A stretch of 64,000 nt of DNA, taken from assembly GCA_024637255.1 (NCBI GenBank), contig JAGXFO010000009.1, forward strand, positions 248,001-312,000. The letters are read 5' to 3'. Every line of letters begins with the position of its first letter. The first letter of the stretch is position 1. This document shows positions 42,260 through 51,942 of the stretch, piece after piece. A program made the translations under genes and the position numbers. Origin of the DNA: Sulfurovum sp. GTDB taxonomy: Bacteria > Campylobacterota > Campylobacteria > Campylobacterales > Sulfurovaceae. Below the pieces are notes generated by a model. The model was not told where the DNA came from. It made no database searches and saw only the letters and a program-made list of their open reading frames with translations.

Positions 42260-44071
42260 TTAGCGCAGCGCATTGAGAACGCGGCGGTCTTTTATATGAA
42301 GATCAAGTTGTGGGTGAGGCATCGCGATTCCCTGGGCGCTAAGGGTATCGTAAATCAATATAAGAAGATTTGATTTTGTCGAAGGCCGTATACCTTCTAT
42401 CCAGACAAGCAATTCAAGCTCTATGAAACTTTCTCCCACCGCACTCATCCACACGGCAGGTTTTCTCATCCTTACATCTCGAAGCAAGGGAATTTTACTG
42501 CTCATGACAGCTTCAAGTATCAAAGACCTTATTTTTTTTACATCAGCACCATAGGGTACTTTGAACGGTATATAAATTCTGCGTACTCTGTCTTCAAGTG
42601 TCAGGTTGATAACCTGCCCATCTATCAGATCACTATTGGGCACAAGTATATGAATATTGTCTATAGTTCTGATGACTGTTGCCCTAAAGCCGATGTCCAT
42701 AACTTTTCCGGTCAAGTCTTTGATGCGGATGTAGTCTCCTAATTTGATGTAGTTTTCACTCAGCAGTACCATACCTGAGATAATACTTGAGACTAAACTT
42801 CTGAGCGCAAAACCAACACCGATAGAGAGTGCACCGGCAATAACTGCAAGATTTGTAATACTTAGCCCAATATTACTCATAGCAATTACAAAGGTAACAA
42901 AAAATATGAGTGTAGCACCTATGTTTGCGATTATTTTAATGGAAACAGTGCTCATATCCTTACGTCTTTTATGCAATTTGGTAAAGAGTTTAAAATAGAT
43001 TTTTGCTATTAAAAATCCAAGCATTAGAATACCAAGTAGCCGCAGTATGCTCAGAAAACTTATAGGTGTCTCATCTAGTACAATAAAGGGGGTACTGATG
43101 TAGGAATAAAAGTTTTCATAGAATGACAGAAGATTTTCACGGACAGTCAAATATTTGTAGTCTATGGAATCGTCACTTGACTTGGTTAGATTTTCAAGCA
43201 CAGTAAGTTTAGCATTGTATAAAGTATTTTCGACAGACAATAGTTTAATGGTAGAGCGTAATTCTTTTCTTTGCAAAAGTACTGAGCGGGCATCCTTTTT
43301 CTGATAATAAGATAGTCCTAGAAGCAGTCTTTTGTCTGCGAGCGCTGTGAGCGCTTTATCGTGTGAAAGTTCTAGCACCTTGAGTCTATCTGCAAGTTTT
43401 TTTGAAATACTCTCTTGAGAGAGAAGTTCGCGCTCCTTGGCAAGATTAGTTGCAACAAGCTTCTTACTGAGGCGGTCTATTTCTTGTTGATCTTTCGCAA
43501 GGGTGATTTTATAGGTATCGAGGTCAAAATTTATACGCGAAATGAGTATGGAAAGAACTTTTTCTCCTTCTGAAATAAACTGCTGATAATTTTCGATAGA
43601 TATTTTCTCATACTGTTGTTTTAGTTTGTAATAGGCAAATTGCAGTTGATAAAGTAATAGACTCTTGTGTTGAGGGTCCGCAATACCTTCAATGCGTTTC
43701 TTGAGATAAGAGAGCCTTTCTTGAATAAACATCTGATTTTCTTCGAGTTTCTTTTTCTTTTCAAGTGCATCTGCAACTATATTGAAAAGATTGATATAAT
43801 CAACGGCTTCTATATACTCTTTTCCGATAAGTTCAGTATTGAACGCTTGCATCGGAGGTTCTTTCATTACCATCATACGCAGTTTTTCTAAAAGACTTTT
43901 TTCACTTTTTAAACGCTCTACATCTTCATCATCAACGGCGGTAGCATTTGAAATTTTTTCTGAAAGTTGATCATAGTAGGCTAATGTGTCACCTTCTTCA
44001 TAAAGCCTTGTGTCTATTTGTATTCCAAATACAGATATGGTTAAAAAAACGATAATGCTTAGTATTTTCAC
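42260..44071 (-). CDS. MscS-family mechanosensitive channel with coiled-coil periplasmic domain
   Basis: An inner-membrane channel that opens on osmotic downshock. I chose the GTG at 44071, which has AGGA five bases upstream and starts a normal signal peptide (VKILSIIVFLTISVFGIQ); a longer frame from 44098 adds a polar lead. The protein has about 603 residues. A long coiled-coil periplasmic part (about 30-300) is followed by four membrane segments and the MscS core: the pore helix AVIAGALSIGVGFALRS near residue 430, then LSENYIKLGDYIRIKDLTG and VPNSDLIDGQVINLTLED. It resembles the larger MscK/YbdG-like members. It is convergent with the AsmA-like gene. Confidence 0.88.
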   Translation of the reverse strand: MKILSIIVFLTISVFGIQIDTRLYEEGDTLAYYDQLSEKISNATAVDDEDVERLKSEKSLLEKLRMMVMKEPPMQAFNTELIGKEYIEAVDYINLFNIVADALEKKKKLEENQMFIQERLSYLKKRIEGIADPQHKSLLLYQLQFAYYKLKQQYEKISIENYQQFISEGEKVLSILISRINFDLDTYKITLAKDQQEIDRLSKKLVATNLAKERELLSQESISKKLADRLKVLELSHDKALTALADKRLLLGLSYYQKKDARSVLLQRKELRSTIKLLSVENTLYNAKLTVLENLTKSSDDSIDYKYLTVRENLLSFYENFYSYISTPFIVLDETPISFLSILRLLGILMLGFLIAKIYFKLFTKLHKRRKDMSTVSIKIIANIGATLIFFVTFVIAMSNIGLSITNLAVIAGALSIGVGFALRSLVSSIISGMVLLSENYIKLGDYIRIKDLTGKVMDIGFRATVIRTIDNIHILVPNSDLIDGQVINLTLEDRVRRIYIPFKVPYGADVKKIRSLILEAVMSSKIPLLRDVRMRKPAVWMSAVGESFIELELLVWIEGIRPSTKSNLLILIYDTLSAQGIAMPHPQLDLHIKDRRVLNALR

Positions 44072-44203
44072 GTGTATCCTAAAAATAAAATTGTACACAG
44101 AACAGGCTTCAGGTCTGTAGAGTTATTTTGATATCATACCATTTTTTAAGTATATAAACTATTGAGCGAAAGAGTATATGGCACTTAATTTACATGTTTA
44201 TAT

Positions 44204-45427
44204 CTATTCATTTCTTAAGACTGTTAAAGGATCTGTTTGTGCTGCTTTTTTTGCCGGGTAGAGGGCTGAAAGCAATATGATGATGCTTGTACCAAGGATG
44301 ATAAGGCCAAAGTCATTTAGTGTCAGGTCAACAGGAAGCTTGGAAGTACCATAAACATCTTCAGGCATAGAGATGATATCAAAGGTTTTAAGTATCCATA
44401 TGCCAAACGCACCAAGAAGTGTGCCTGCAAGGATACCCATACTTCCAATGATAAGACCTAACTTAAAGAATATAGACTTTATTTCTGTTTTTGTAGCGCC
44501 CAGTGTACGCAGTAGGGCTATCTCAGATCTTCGACTCATTACGGTCATAAGCAAAGAAGAAATAATATTAAGTGATGCTACTAGAATGATGAGAAGCAAG
44601 ACCAGGAAGAGAGCTTTTTTCTCCATTTCCATGGCAGCAAAGAAATTTCCATTTTGCTGCCACCAGCCTTCTATAAGTACCATTTCAGGCAAAGCACTTT
44701 TTATATCGGCAATTTCATCAAGAGGATTTTGGGTATAGATGTGCAGTCCGTCATAGCTTCCTTTTTTGCGTTTGAGGAGTTTTTCAAACGCTTCCAAAGA
44801 GGTGTACATAATAGCTTTGTCATAAGCCTTTAGACCAGACTTGAATACGCCATCGACGATGAAACGCTTTTGAAGAGGCATAGTACCAAAACCAATGGCT
44901 TCTTGTTCTGAAAAGTAAAGGGTGACTTTCTCACCTTTGGGAGCATTCATTTCAAAGGACAGCCCTTCGCCTATGATTACCCTGAACTTATTGGTTTCAT
45001 CGCCTCTTGCCTCTTTAAAAATGGGGTTAATTTCCCCCTCTTTGTCATAATCCACACCATACACCAAAGAGCCTTGAACTGCTCCGTCATTTTTGCTGAT
45101 GACTTGTGTTGTGTAGTAGGGACTGAATTTTAGATGCGGAAATTTCTTGCTTAATGCACCGATCAGTTCGTCATTGACAGCATCTTCTTCAAGTGGAAGC
45201 ACAGTAAGTGGGTAGTTCATGACAAACAGTTTTTTGCTAAATTCTTTTTGTGTCCCGTTCATGATTCCCATAGCTATCATTAGTACCATGACTCCAGTGG
45301 CTATGCCCAAAAAAGCCAACACTGCAGAGATAAAAATAAAAGGGTTTTCTTTGTCATATTTAAGATAGTGTTTGATGATATGCCTAACTAATTTTTTATT
45401 AGGCGAAGTATGGCTCTGTGTTCTCAT
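44204..45427 (-). CDS. Lipoprotein-releasing ABC transporter permease (LolC/LolE family)
   Basis: A permease of the LolCDE system, which extracts outer-membrane lipoproteins from the inner membrane and passes them to LolA. The protein has about 407 residues with the FtsX layout: one membrane helix near 30-55 (FIFISAVLAFLGIATGVMV), a large periplasmic domain, and three C-terminal helices with SRRSEIALLRTLGATKTEI near residue 300. I used the ATG at 45427; the frame could open three bases earlier with TTG. It starts 3 bases after the secA stop. LolD is not adjacent. LolA lies 2.8 kb away, beyond secA. LolC and LolE cannot be told apart here, as Campylobacterota usually have one. Confidence 0.9.
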   Translation of the reverse strand: MRTQSHTSPNKKLVRHIIKHYLKYDKENPFIFISAVLAFLGIATGVMVLMIAMGIMNGTQKEFSKKLFVMNYPLTVLPLEEDAVNDELIGALSKKFPHLKFSPYYTTQVISKNDGAVQGSLVYGVDYDKEGEINPIFKEARGDETNKFRVIIGEGLSFEMNAPKGEKVTLYFSEQEAIGFGTMPLQKRFIVDGVFKSGLKAYDKAIMYTSLEAFEKLLKRKKGSYDGLHIYTQNPLDEIADIKSALPEMVLIEGWWQQNGNFFAAMEMEKKALFLVLLLIILVASLNIISSLLMTVMSRRSEIALLRTLGATKTEIKSIFFKLGLIIGSMGILAGTLLGAFGIWILKTFDIISMPEDVYGTSKLPVDLTLNDFGLIILGTSIIILLSALYPAKKAAQTDPLTVLRNE

Positions 45428-45430
45428 CAA

Positions 45431-48052
45431 TTAGGCCAATAGGCCTTTTTTTGGACCACTTTTCCCGCAACAGCTTTTGTATTTTTTGCCAGAGCCACAA
45501 GGACACGGTTCATTTCTTTTGGGTTTTTTGTCTGCTGTATACTGTTTGTTTTTAGACTCATTCTGCTGGTCTGTGCTGAGAGTAGCATCGGCTACACTGT
45601 TCTCAAGCTCTTCCCTGATGTGTTCAACTGCGGCCTCTTCCTCTTCTGGAGATTCAAAGTTAAACTGTACAAGCTGAAGCACCTTGACAGCCTCAAGCTT
45701 GATTCGCACCACAAGGTCTGTAAAGAGCTTATAGCTTTCTTGTTTGTACTCGGTAAGCGGATCTTTCTGGTTATACCCTCTAAGCCCAATACCCGTTTTA
45801 AGTACATCCATTTCATACAGGTGGTCTCTCCACTGAGGATCAAGCACTTGAAGGTACAAGATACGTTCTATTTCCCGTCTTTGTTCTGTATCGAGTTGAG
45901 ACATTTTTGCTTCGTAAAGGTTCTCCATCATTTCTGTGATCATAGAAGTGATTTCTTCTACTTCTTTGCCTTTAAACTGTTCACTTTCTACCTCAATGCG
46001 GAGTTCTTCTTTGATGAGCGCAGCAAGTCGATCCACATCATAATCTTCTGTTGCAATACCTGCAAATATTTCAGATTCTGCTAAAAGAAAGGCTATATAC
46101 TCAGCACGGTTTTCTCTAATCTTGGCAGAAATGTCAAATTCAGGATCAAGAAGCTGATTTCTGAAGGCATAGATAGCTTTTCTTTGGTGATTGGCCACAT
46201 CATCATACTCTAGGATATGTTTTCTTGACTCATAGTGTTGGTTCTCTACTTTTTTCTGTGCTTTTTCAACAGAGCGTGTGACGATCTTGGAGTCGATATA
46301 TTCACCATCTTCAACACCAAGTCTATTCATGATGTTTCTGATTTTTTCGCCACCAAAGATACGAAGAAGGTTGTCATCAAGACTCAAAAAGAATTGACTC
46401 TCTCCTGGGTCACCCTGGCGTCCTGAGCGACCTCTGAGTTGGTTGTCTATACGTCTACTTTCATGACGTTCTGTACCAAGGATCATTAGTCCACCCAGAC
46501 TTCTTACTTCATCATCTATCTTGATGTCAACACCACGTCCTGCCATGTTCGTAGCAACAGTTACAGCACCTTTTTGCCCTGCATTTACGATAATCTCTGC
46601 TTCTTGTGCATGGTTTTTTGCGTTGAGTATGTTATGGGGAATCTTTTCTTTTTTAAGTCTCTCATGTATCATTTCAGATTTTTCAATGGAAGCCGTGCCA
46701 ATGAGAACAGGTTGTCCTTTTTGGTGCAATTCTTTCACTCTTCTTACTACGGCATCCATTTTTTCACGCTCTGTGTTGTAGATAAGGTCATTTTTGTCAT
46801 CTCTGGCTACGGGTACATTGGTAGGAATGGAAATGACATCCAAGCTATAGATTTGCGAAAATTCTGTTGCTTCAGTTTGTGCTGTACCGGTCATACCCGC
46901 CAGTTTTTTATACAGTCTGAAGTAATTCTGATAGGTGATTTCTGCCAGAGTCTGTGATTCTTCCTGTATCTCTGCTCCTTCTTTGGCTTCAAGTGCCTGG
47001 TGCAGTCCCTCTGAATATCTACGTCCTTCCGAGAGTCTTCCTGTAAACTCATCTACGATGATAATCTCATTGTTTTGTACCACATAGTCCACATCTTTTA
47101 CAAAAATATAGTGTGCTTTAAGCGCCTGGTCAAGATGATGAGAGAGTGCGGCATTTTCTAGGTTATAGAGGTTTTCTACCTCAAACAGATCCTGTGCTTT
47201 TTGGAGACCATCTTCTGTCATAACAATGGTTCTGTTTTTTTCATCAACGATAAAATCACCTGTTGTTTGTTCGGGTTCGCCCGCTTTGGTTGCTATCTTT
47301 TCTCCACGTATCATTTGTTTGGCAATTGCATCTGCTCGTGCATAGTGATTGTGATCACGTTGTGTAGGACCAGAGATAATAAGTGGTGTACGCGCCTCAT
47401 CTATAAGAATTGAGTCAACTTCATCGACGATGGCATAGTTATGCTCACGCTGTACTTTCTCTTCAACGCGTACTTTCATGTTGTCACGAAGGTAGTCGAA
47501 ACCATATTCGTTGTTTGTACCATAAATTATGTCTGAAGCGTATTGGGATTTTCGCTTTATTTCGTTGTGAATACCAGAAGTGATACATCCTACACTATAG
47601 CCTAGAAACTCATACAGAGGTCTCATCTCTTCAGAGTCCCTCGAAGCCAAATAGTCATTTACGGTAACAACGTGTACGCCTTTACCGGTCATAGCATTGA
47701 GCACAACGGAAAGTGTGGCTACAAGCGTCTTACCTTCACCTGTTTTCATCTCCGCGATGTTGCCGTCGTTAAGTACCATTCCCCCAACCATTTGCACATC
47801 ATAATGTCTCATACTCAAGGTTCGCTTGGCAGTTTCTCTGGTAATAGCAAAAGAGTCGTAAAGTACATCATCTAAGGTTTTAGCGCCACCTTTGACTTCA
47901 CTTTTTAGTGTCTCAAAAGATGCCTTAAGTGCTTCATCGTCGAGCGCTTCATACTTGCTTTCAAGCGCATTAATATTTTTTACTTTTTTGAGATAGTTTT
48001 TTATAATTTTGTCATTTTGAGTGCCAAAGAGTTTGAGTACGCTTTTTATCAT
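45431..48052 (-). CDS. secA: Protein translocase ATPase SecA
   Basis: The motor of the Sec pathway. The 873-residue protein has Walker A MKTGEGKTLVATL near residue 102, YGTNNEYGFDYLRDNM near residue 178, DEVDSILIDEARTPLIISG near residue 210, and GTERHESRRIDNQLRGRSGR near residue 530. The C-terminus carries the zinc-binding CPCGSGKKYKSCC motif for SecB and ribosome contact. Length is normal. It is divergent from lolA across 174 bp and cotranscribed with the LolC/E permease, tying lipoprotein export and sorting together. Confidence 0.98.
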   Translation of the reverse strand: MIKSVLKLFGTQNDKIIKNYLKKVKNINALESKYEALDDEALKASFETLKSEVKGGAKTLDDVLYDSFAITRETAKRTLSMRHYDVQMVGGMVLNDGNIAEMKTGEGKTLVATLSVVLNAMTGKGVHVVTVNDYLASRDSEEMRPLYEFLGYSVGCITSGIHNEIKRKSQYASDIIYGTNNEYGFDYLRDNMKVRVEEKVQREHNYAIVDEVDSILIDEARTPLIISGPTQRDHNHYARADAIAKQMIRGEKIATKAGEPEQTTGDFIVDEKNRTIVMTEDGLQKAQDLFEVENLYNLENAALSHHLDQALKAHYIFVKDVDYVVQNNEIIIVDEFTGRLSEGRRYSEGLHQALEAKEGAEIQEESQTLAEITYQNYFRLYKKLAGMTGTAQTEATEFSQIYSLDVISIPTNVPVARDDKNDLIYNTEREKMDAVVRRVKELHQKGQPVLIGTASIEKSEMIHERLKKEKIPHNILNAKNHAQEAEIIVNAGQKGAVTVATNMAGRGVDIKIDDEVRSLGGLMILGTERHESRRIDNQLRGRSGRQGDPGESQFFLSLDDNLLRIFGGEKIRNIMNRLGVEDGEYIDSKIVTRSVEKAQKKVENQHYESRKHILEYDDVANHQRKAIYAFRNQLLDPEFDISAKIRENRAEYIAFLLAESEIFAGIATEDYDVDRLAALIKEELRIEVESEQFKGKEVEEITSMITEMMENLYEAKMSQLDTEQRREIERILYLQVLDPQWRDHLYEMDVLKTGIGLRGYNQKDPLTEYKQESYKLFTDLVVRIKLEAVKVLQLVQFNFESPEEEEAAVEHIREELENSVADATLSTDQQNESKNKQYTADKKPKRNEPCPCGSGKKYKSCCGKSGPKKGLLA

Positions 48053-48226
48053 GGTAAGTATAGCCTTTGCATAAATTGAGGTTATTTTATCTAAATAGTG
48101 ATTAATATTCCGCTATGAAAGAGCGACTGTTTACCACGCCTGCTTCACAATTTTATGGCACTATGGGATACATTATCATGATACAAGTGCTATTTTGGTA
48201 TATTTCAACACTAAGAAGGAAAATAA

Positions 48227-48748
48227 ATGAGACTGTCATTATCGCTATTATTCGCATCATCTATGCTGTTTGCCAATGTAGAATTACCAGAAAATTTTCA
48301 AGCAGAATTTACGCAGAAAATAACCAACACAAAAGAAAAAGTGATTCATTACAGCGGTAAAGTACGTTTTTCAAATGAGAGTTTTTTCAAATGGAACTAT
48401 GAAGAGCCTACTAAAAAAGAGGTATGCACCAATGGCTTAGAGTTATTGGTGGTGGATCATGATTTGGAACAGGTTTCTGTGTATCTGATTACTAAAGGTA
48501 TTGATATTGCCAAAATACTCAAAAAAGCAAAGCCACATAGTAAAAATATCTATGTGGCAGAATATGAAAATAAAAAATATACCATTCAGGTTGATAAGCA
48601 GCAAAAACTCCATAGTATTGCATATTTTGACGATTTGGATAATAAGGTTCAGATCGTTTTTAAACATATGAAATACGGTCAAGTAGATTTGCCTTCGTCT
48701 ACGATGAAATGTAATTATCCAAACGATTATGATCGAATAGAAGGGTAG
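48227..48748 (+). CDS. lolA: Outer-membrane lipoprotein carrier LolA
   Basis: A periplasmic chaperone that ferries lipoproteins from LolCDE to the outer membrane. The 173-residue protein has a short signal peptide (MRLSLSLLFASSMLFANVE), then FQAEFTQKITNTKEKVIHYSG and FSNESFFKWNYEEPTKKEV, the family pattern in which the pocket-forming Trp and the P-x-x-x-E are conserved. AAGGAA precedes the ATG. It is a little shorter than E. coli LolA but normal for Campylobacterota. Divergent from secA, next to the GTG start of the following gene. Confidence 0.88.
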   Translation: MRLSLSLLFASSMLFANVELPENFQAEFTQKITNTKEKVIHYSGKVRFSNESFFKWNYEEPTKKEVCTNGLELLVVDHDLEQVSVYLITKGIDIAKILKKAKPHSKNIYVAEYENKKYTIQVDKQQKLHSIAYFDDLDNKVQIVFKHMKYGQVDLPSSTMKCNYPNDYDRIEG

Positions 48749-48757
48749 GAGAGAGAA

Positions 48758-49312
48758 GTGCAAGATATAGCGTTGAAAATGCAAAATGATTTCACCTTCA
48801 TGCTGATGGGTGGTATAGCATTAGCGGTACTTTTGGTGATAGTATTGGTAGTAGTTGTCTCAGCGATGAAAGTCAAAACGTATAAAGACAAATTTTTGGA
48901 CATAAAGTCTGACAATAAAGAAAAAGCAGAATATATCTCCGCTTTGGAGGGAGAACTTCAGGCGTTTAAAATTAAAAATGCAAGTAATGAACAGTCTTTG
49001 CAGCAGTTTGCTGAAACAAAAGAGATACTTAAAACCACCAATGAAACCTTGCTGACCTTGCAGACGAAATACAATGAACTGGATAAAGAACTCAGTCAGA
49101 TAAATGCAAGATTTGAGACGCTTCAGGAGACGCATAAGACATTGACGCAAGATCATATAGTCTTTAAAGAGCGCTATGATGTACTACAAGAAGACAACAA
49201 CAGGTTTCGTACGAACAATACGCGTTTACTGATGAAGCTTGAAAGTGAGGAGCGCCAAGCTTCTTCTCGTGCTGGGTTAATGAATAGCAATAAAAAAGAG
49301 ACTAAGGGATAG
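48758..49312 (+). CDS. Membrane-anchored coiled-coil protein
   Basis: A 184-residue protein starting at GTG 48758, with AGGAG at 48747-48751 as a well-placed ribosome site that decides the start. One membrane segment at about 15-36 (MLMGGIALAVLLVIVLVVVV) is followed by a charged coiled coil to about residue 170 (for example LQTKYNELDKELSQINARF). Layout recalls the N-terminal part of RmuC, a recombination-limiting protein, but the nuclease-like domain is absent. It is probably cotranscribed with lolA, 9 bases downstream. No function can be assigned with confidence. Confidence 0.6.
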   Translation: MQDIALKMQNDFTFMLMGGIALAVLLVIVLVVVVSAMKVKTYKDKFLDIKSDNKEKAEYISALEGELQAFKIKNASNEQSLQQFAETKEILKTTNETLLTLQTKYNELDKELSQINARFETLQETHKTLTQDHIVFKERYDVLQEDNNRFRTNNTRLLMKLESEERQASSRAGLMNSNKKETKG

Positions 49313-49318
49313 ACATGA

Positions 49319-49402
49319 AAAATAGAAAGACCTATTGTGATGAAAGACAGTAAAGCTGTTATTGGGCGTCCCATTGAGAACATCATAGACTTGTTAAATT
49401 AA
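49319..49402 (+). pseudogene. Remnant of an ArsC/Spx-family gene, 3' end only
   Basis: Right after the coiled-coil gene, one frame reads KIERPIVMKDSKAVIGRP and then ENIIDLLN before a TAA at 49400-49402. RPIV-x5-A-x-IGRP-E is the typical C-terminus of arsenate-reductase-like thioredoxin-fold proteins (ArsC/YfgD). The frame is closed upstream by TGA at 49316-49318 and no catalytic-cysteine part is present, so the rest has been lost. The remainder of 49313-49528 shows only the region before the ABC-F gene. Confidence 0.5.
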
Positions 49403-49528
49403 GATTTCATCGGTATAAAGAGTTTTCTTCTTGCGCAGAAGCGCTCTACTGACAGCTTTCTTTCACTTTCAGAACATTATGCTAAAATCCCATCAATTAT
49501 TAAATACAAAAATATACAAGGATTACAC

Positions 49529-51124
49529 TTGCTTAGTACAGTAAATTTAACACAACGCTATGGAAAAAGAGTGCTTTTTGATAAGATCAATATCACTTTA
49601 GATGCAGGTAAATGCTATGGACTCATCGGCGCCAATGGAGCAGGGAAGTCTACATTTATGAAGATACTTGCAGGAGAGTTAGAGCAAAGTGATGGTGAGG
49701 TACAACTTCAGCCAGGACTGAAATTGGGCATGCTTAGTCAAAACCAGTATGCTTTTGAAGATTTTACCCTTAGAGACGCAGTACTCTATGGAAACAAAAA
49801 ACTTTATGATGCACAAAAAGAGAAAGAGAAACTCTACATGGAGGGTGACTTTGAAGATGATGCTGTCAATAACCGTCTAGGTGAACTTGAAATGATCTGT
49901 GCAGACGAAGATCCTACCTATGAGTCTGATGTAAAGATAGAGAAGTTGCTTCAATCTTTAGGCTTTCCTGTAGAACAGCATGATGATCTTATGTCTTCGC
50001 TTACAGGTAGTGACAAGTTTAAGATCTTATTAGCACAAGTACTTTTCCTGAAGCCAGATGTACTTCTACTCGATGAGCCAACGAACAACCTTGACATGGA
50101 GACTATTACTTGGTTGGAAAATGAATTGAAACGTCATGAAGGTACACTGCTTGTCATCTCTCACGATAGACACTTCATTAACGGCGTAGTTACACACATA
50201 CTTGACCTTGACTTTCAAAATATACGTGAGTTTACAGGGAACTATGACGAATGGTACATTGCTGCAAATCTCATAGCCAAACAGGCAGAAACGGACCGAG
50301 CTAAAGGAATGAAAGAAAAAGAAGAACTTGAAAAGTTTATCACACGGTTTTCTGCAAATGCCTCCAAGGCAAAACAAGCTACAAGTAGACAAAAGAAATT
50401 AGACAAACTTGACGTGCAGGAGATAAGACTTTCAAGCAGACGAGATCCTTCTATCATGTTTAAACCACATAGAGACATTGGAAATGAAGTACTTGATGTC
50501 GAAGGGCTCTCGAAGAGTTACGATGGTGAAAGGGTATTTGAAAATATTAGTTTTAAGGTAGACAAGGGCGATAAGATTGCGATTATCGGTGGAAACGGTG
50601 TGGGTAAAACCACACTGCTTAAGATTCTTATGGGTGAGACTGAAGCTGATGCAGGTACTTACAAGTGGGGTCAGACTATCACTACGAGTTATTTCCCTCA
50701 AAATACAACGGATATAGTTGTAGGAGATGAAGAGTTACCGCAGTGGATACAGGGGTTTGATCCTAAATGGCACATAGATGACATTCGAAAAACACTTGGA
50801 CGTATGCTTTTTTCCGGCGAAGAGCAGAAGAAAAAAGTAGACAGTTGTTCAGGTGGAGAAAAACACCGTGTTATGCTTTCAAAAATCATGATGGATGCTT
50901 CAAACTTCTTAGTTATGGATGAGCCGAACAACCACTTGGATCTTGAGGCTATTATCGCTTTGGGCGAAGCTTTGTATAATTATCAAGGTGGTGCTATCTG
51001 TGTTTCTCACGATAGAGAACTCATTGATGCCTTTGCAAATAGAATTATACAGATTCAAGAAGATGGCAGTATCATCGATTTTCATGGTGACTATGAATCT
51101 TTTGTAGAGCAACACGCAAACTAA
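49529..51124 (+). CDS. ybiT: ABC-F ATPase, YbiT type
   Basis: A soluble ribosome-associated ABC-F protein with two nucleotide-binding domains and no membrane part. TTG start at 49529 with AAGGA six bases before it. Domain 1 has Walker A GANGAGKST near residue 36 and LLLDEPTNNLDME near residue 183; domain 2 has GGNGVGKTT near residue 350 and SGGEKHRVMLSKIM. The inter-domain linker holds FITRFSANASKAKQATSRQK, typical of the YbiT/EttA group. The 531 residues and start LSTVNLTQRYGKRVLF point to YbiT. ABC-F proteins tune translation; drug resistance is not implied. Confidence 0.9.
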   Translation: MLSTVNLTQRYGKRVLFDKINITLDAGKCYGLIGANGAGKSTFMKILAGELEQSDGEVQLQPGLKLGMLSQNQYAFEDFTLRDAVLYGNKKLYDAQKEKEKLYMEGDFEDDAVNNRLGELEMICADEDPTYESDVKIEKLLQSLGFPVEQHDDLMSSLTGSDKFKILLAQVLFLKPDVLLLDEPTNNLDMETITWLENELKRHEGTLLVISHDRHFINGVVTHILDLDFQNIREFTGNYDEWYIAANLIAKQAETDRAKGMKEKEELEKFITRFSANASKAKQATSRQKKLDKLDVQEIRLSSRRDPSIMFKPHRDIGNEVLDVEGLSKSYDGERVFENISFKVDKGDKIAIIGGNGVGKTTLLKILMGETEADAGTYKWGQTITTSYFPQNTTDIVVGDEELPQWIQGFDPKWHIDDIRKTLGRMLFSGEEQKKKVDSCSGGEKHRVMLSKIMMDASNFLVMDEPNNHLDLEAIIALGEALYNYQGGAICVSHDRELIDAFANRIIQIQEDGSIIDFHGDYESFVEQHAN

Positions 51125-51185
51125 TTAAATAGGAGGATTTGCCCAGCCATCAAGAAAGTGGTTTTTTTTGGACAAGTTAAGAGAG

Positions 51186-51208
51186 TTAAGTAGGGTAGCG
51201 CTACTTAA
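51186..51208 (-). terminator. Stem-loop over the yebC stop codon
   Basis: Eight-base arms TTAAGTAG and CTACTTAA flank a 7-base loop. The TAA stop of yebC (51205-51207) lies in one arm. A T-run of eight bases (51164-51171) lies downstream on the opposite strand side and would serve the ABC-F transcript. It resembles the stop-codon stem at 37602-37627. Confidence 0.4.
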
Positions 51209-51942
51209 GCGATATTTGTGTAGACGACCTGTACGTCTTCATCATCTTCAAGTTTGTCGATGAGTACTTCTACTTCTTCAAGTTGTTCTTCTGTAAGTTC
51301 TGTGGGTGTATTGGCTATACGCTGGATATCTGCTTTGCTTACCTGTATGCCTTTTTCTTCCAAAGCTTTATTTAATGCACCAAACGATGCGAATTCTCCA
51401 AAGATACGAATGATCACTTTATCATCACCATTCTCTTGCGGCTCTATGTCTTCTTCGATTTCTTCAAGGCCAAAGTCGATGAGTTCAAGCTCTAGTTCTT
51501 CTATGTCCATATCTTCGGTTTTTTCAAAAATAAATACTGATTTTGTGGTAAACATGAAGTCAAGCGAGCCGTTCTTGAGGGCCTCTCCACCATTACGTGT
51601 AAGGATGGCTTTCACATTGGCAACTGATCTGGTGTTGTTGTCAGTAGCACAGTCTATGAAAAGAAGTACACCATGGGCAGCTTTAGCTTCAAAAGAGACC
51701 TCCTTGATGTCGGCAAGATCTTTAGCCGATGCTCTTTTGATTGCTGCATCGATGTTGTCTTTAGGCATATTTTGGGCTTTAGCGTTGATAATGGCCGTAC
51801 GAAGTTTAGGATTCATGTCAGGGTCTTGGCCGCCTTCTTTAGCAGCCATGGTGATAACCTTTCCTAATTTAGGGAAAACCCTTGACATAGTTCCCCATCT
51901 TTTCAATTTTGATGCTTTACGGTATTCAAACGCTCTGCCCAT
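51205..51942 (-). CDS. yebC: YebC/PmpR family transcription or translation factor
   Basis: A 245-residue protein of the YebC/TACO1 family, recently linked to translation of difficult proline-rich stretches as well as to DNA-binding regulation. It begins MGRAFEYRKASKLKRWGTMS and has MAAKEGGQDPDMNPKLRTAI and NMPKDNIDAAIKRAS, all hallmark segments, followed by the acidic C-terminal domain. Length is normal. It stands alone, convergent with the ABC-F gene, with 243 bp upstream before the thioredoxin-like gene. Confidence 0.95.
   Translation of the reverse strand: MGRAFEYRKASKLKRWGTMSRVFPKLGKVITMAAKEGGQDPDMNPKLRTAIINAKAQNMPKDNIDAAIKRASAKDLADIKEVSFEAKAAHGVLLFIDCATDNNTRSVANVKAILTRNGGEALKNGSLDFMFTTKSVFIFEKTEDMDIEELELELIDFGLEEIEEDIEPQENGDDKVIIRIFGEFASFGALNKALEEKGIQVSKADIQRIANTPTELTEEQLEEVEVLIDKLEDDEDVQVVYTNIA

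Noticed and set aside
48115..48360. An 81-codon plus-strand ORF before lolA with a protein-like start (MKERLFTTPASQFYG)
   Set aside because: It overlaps lolA by 134 bases in another frame and has no ribosome site; lolA has both a good site and a signal peptide.
49529..51124. Antibiotic-resistance ABC-F protein
   Set aside because: The layout fits YbiT, a general translation factor; no long resistance-type inter-domain loop is present.
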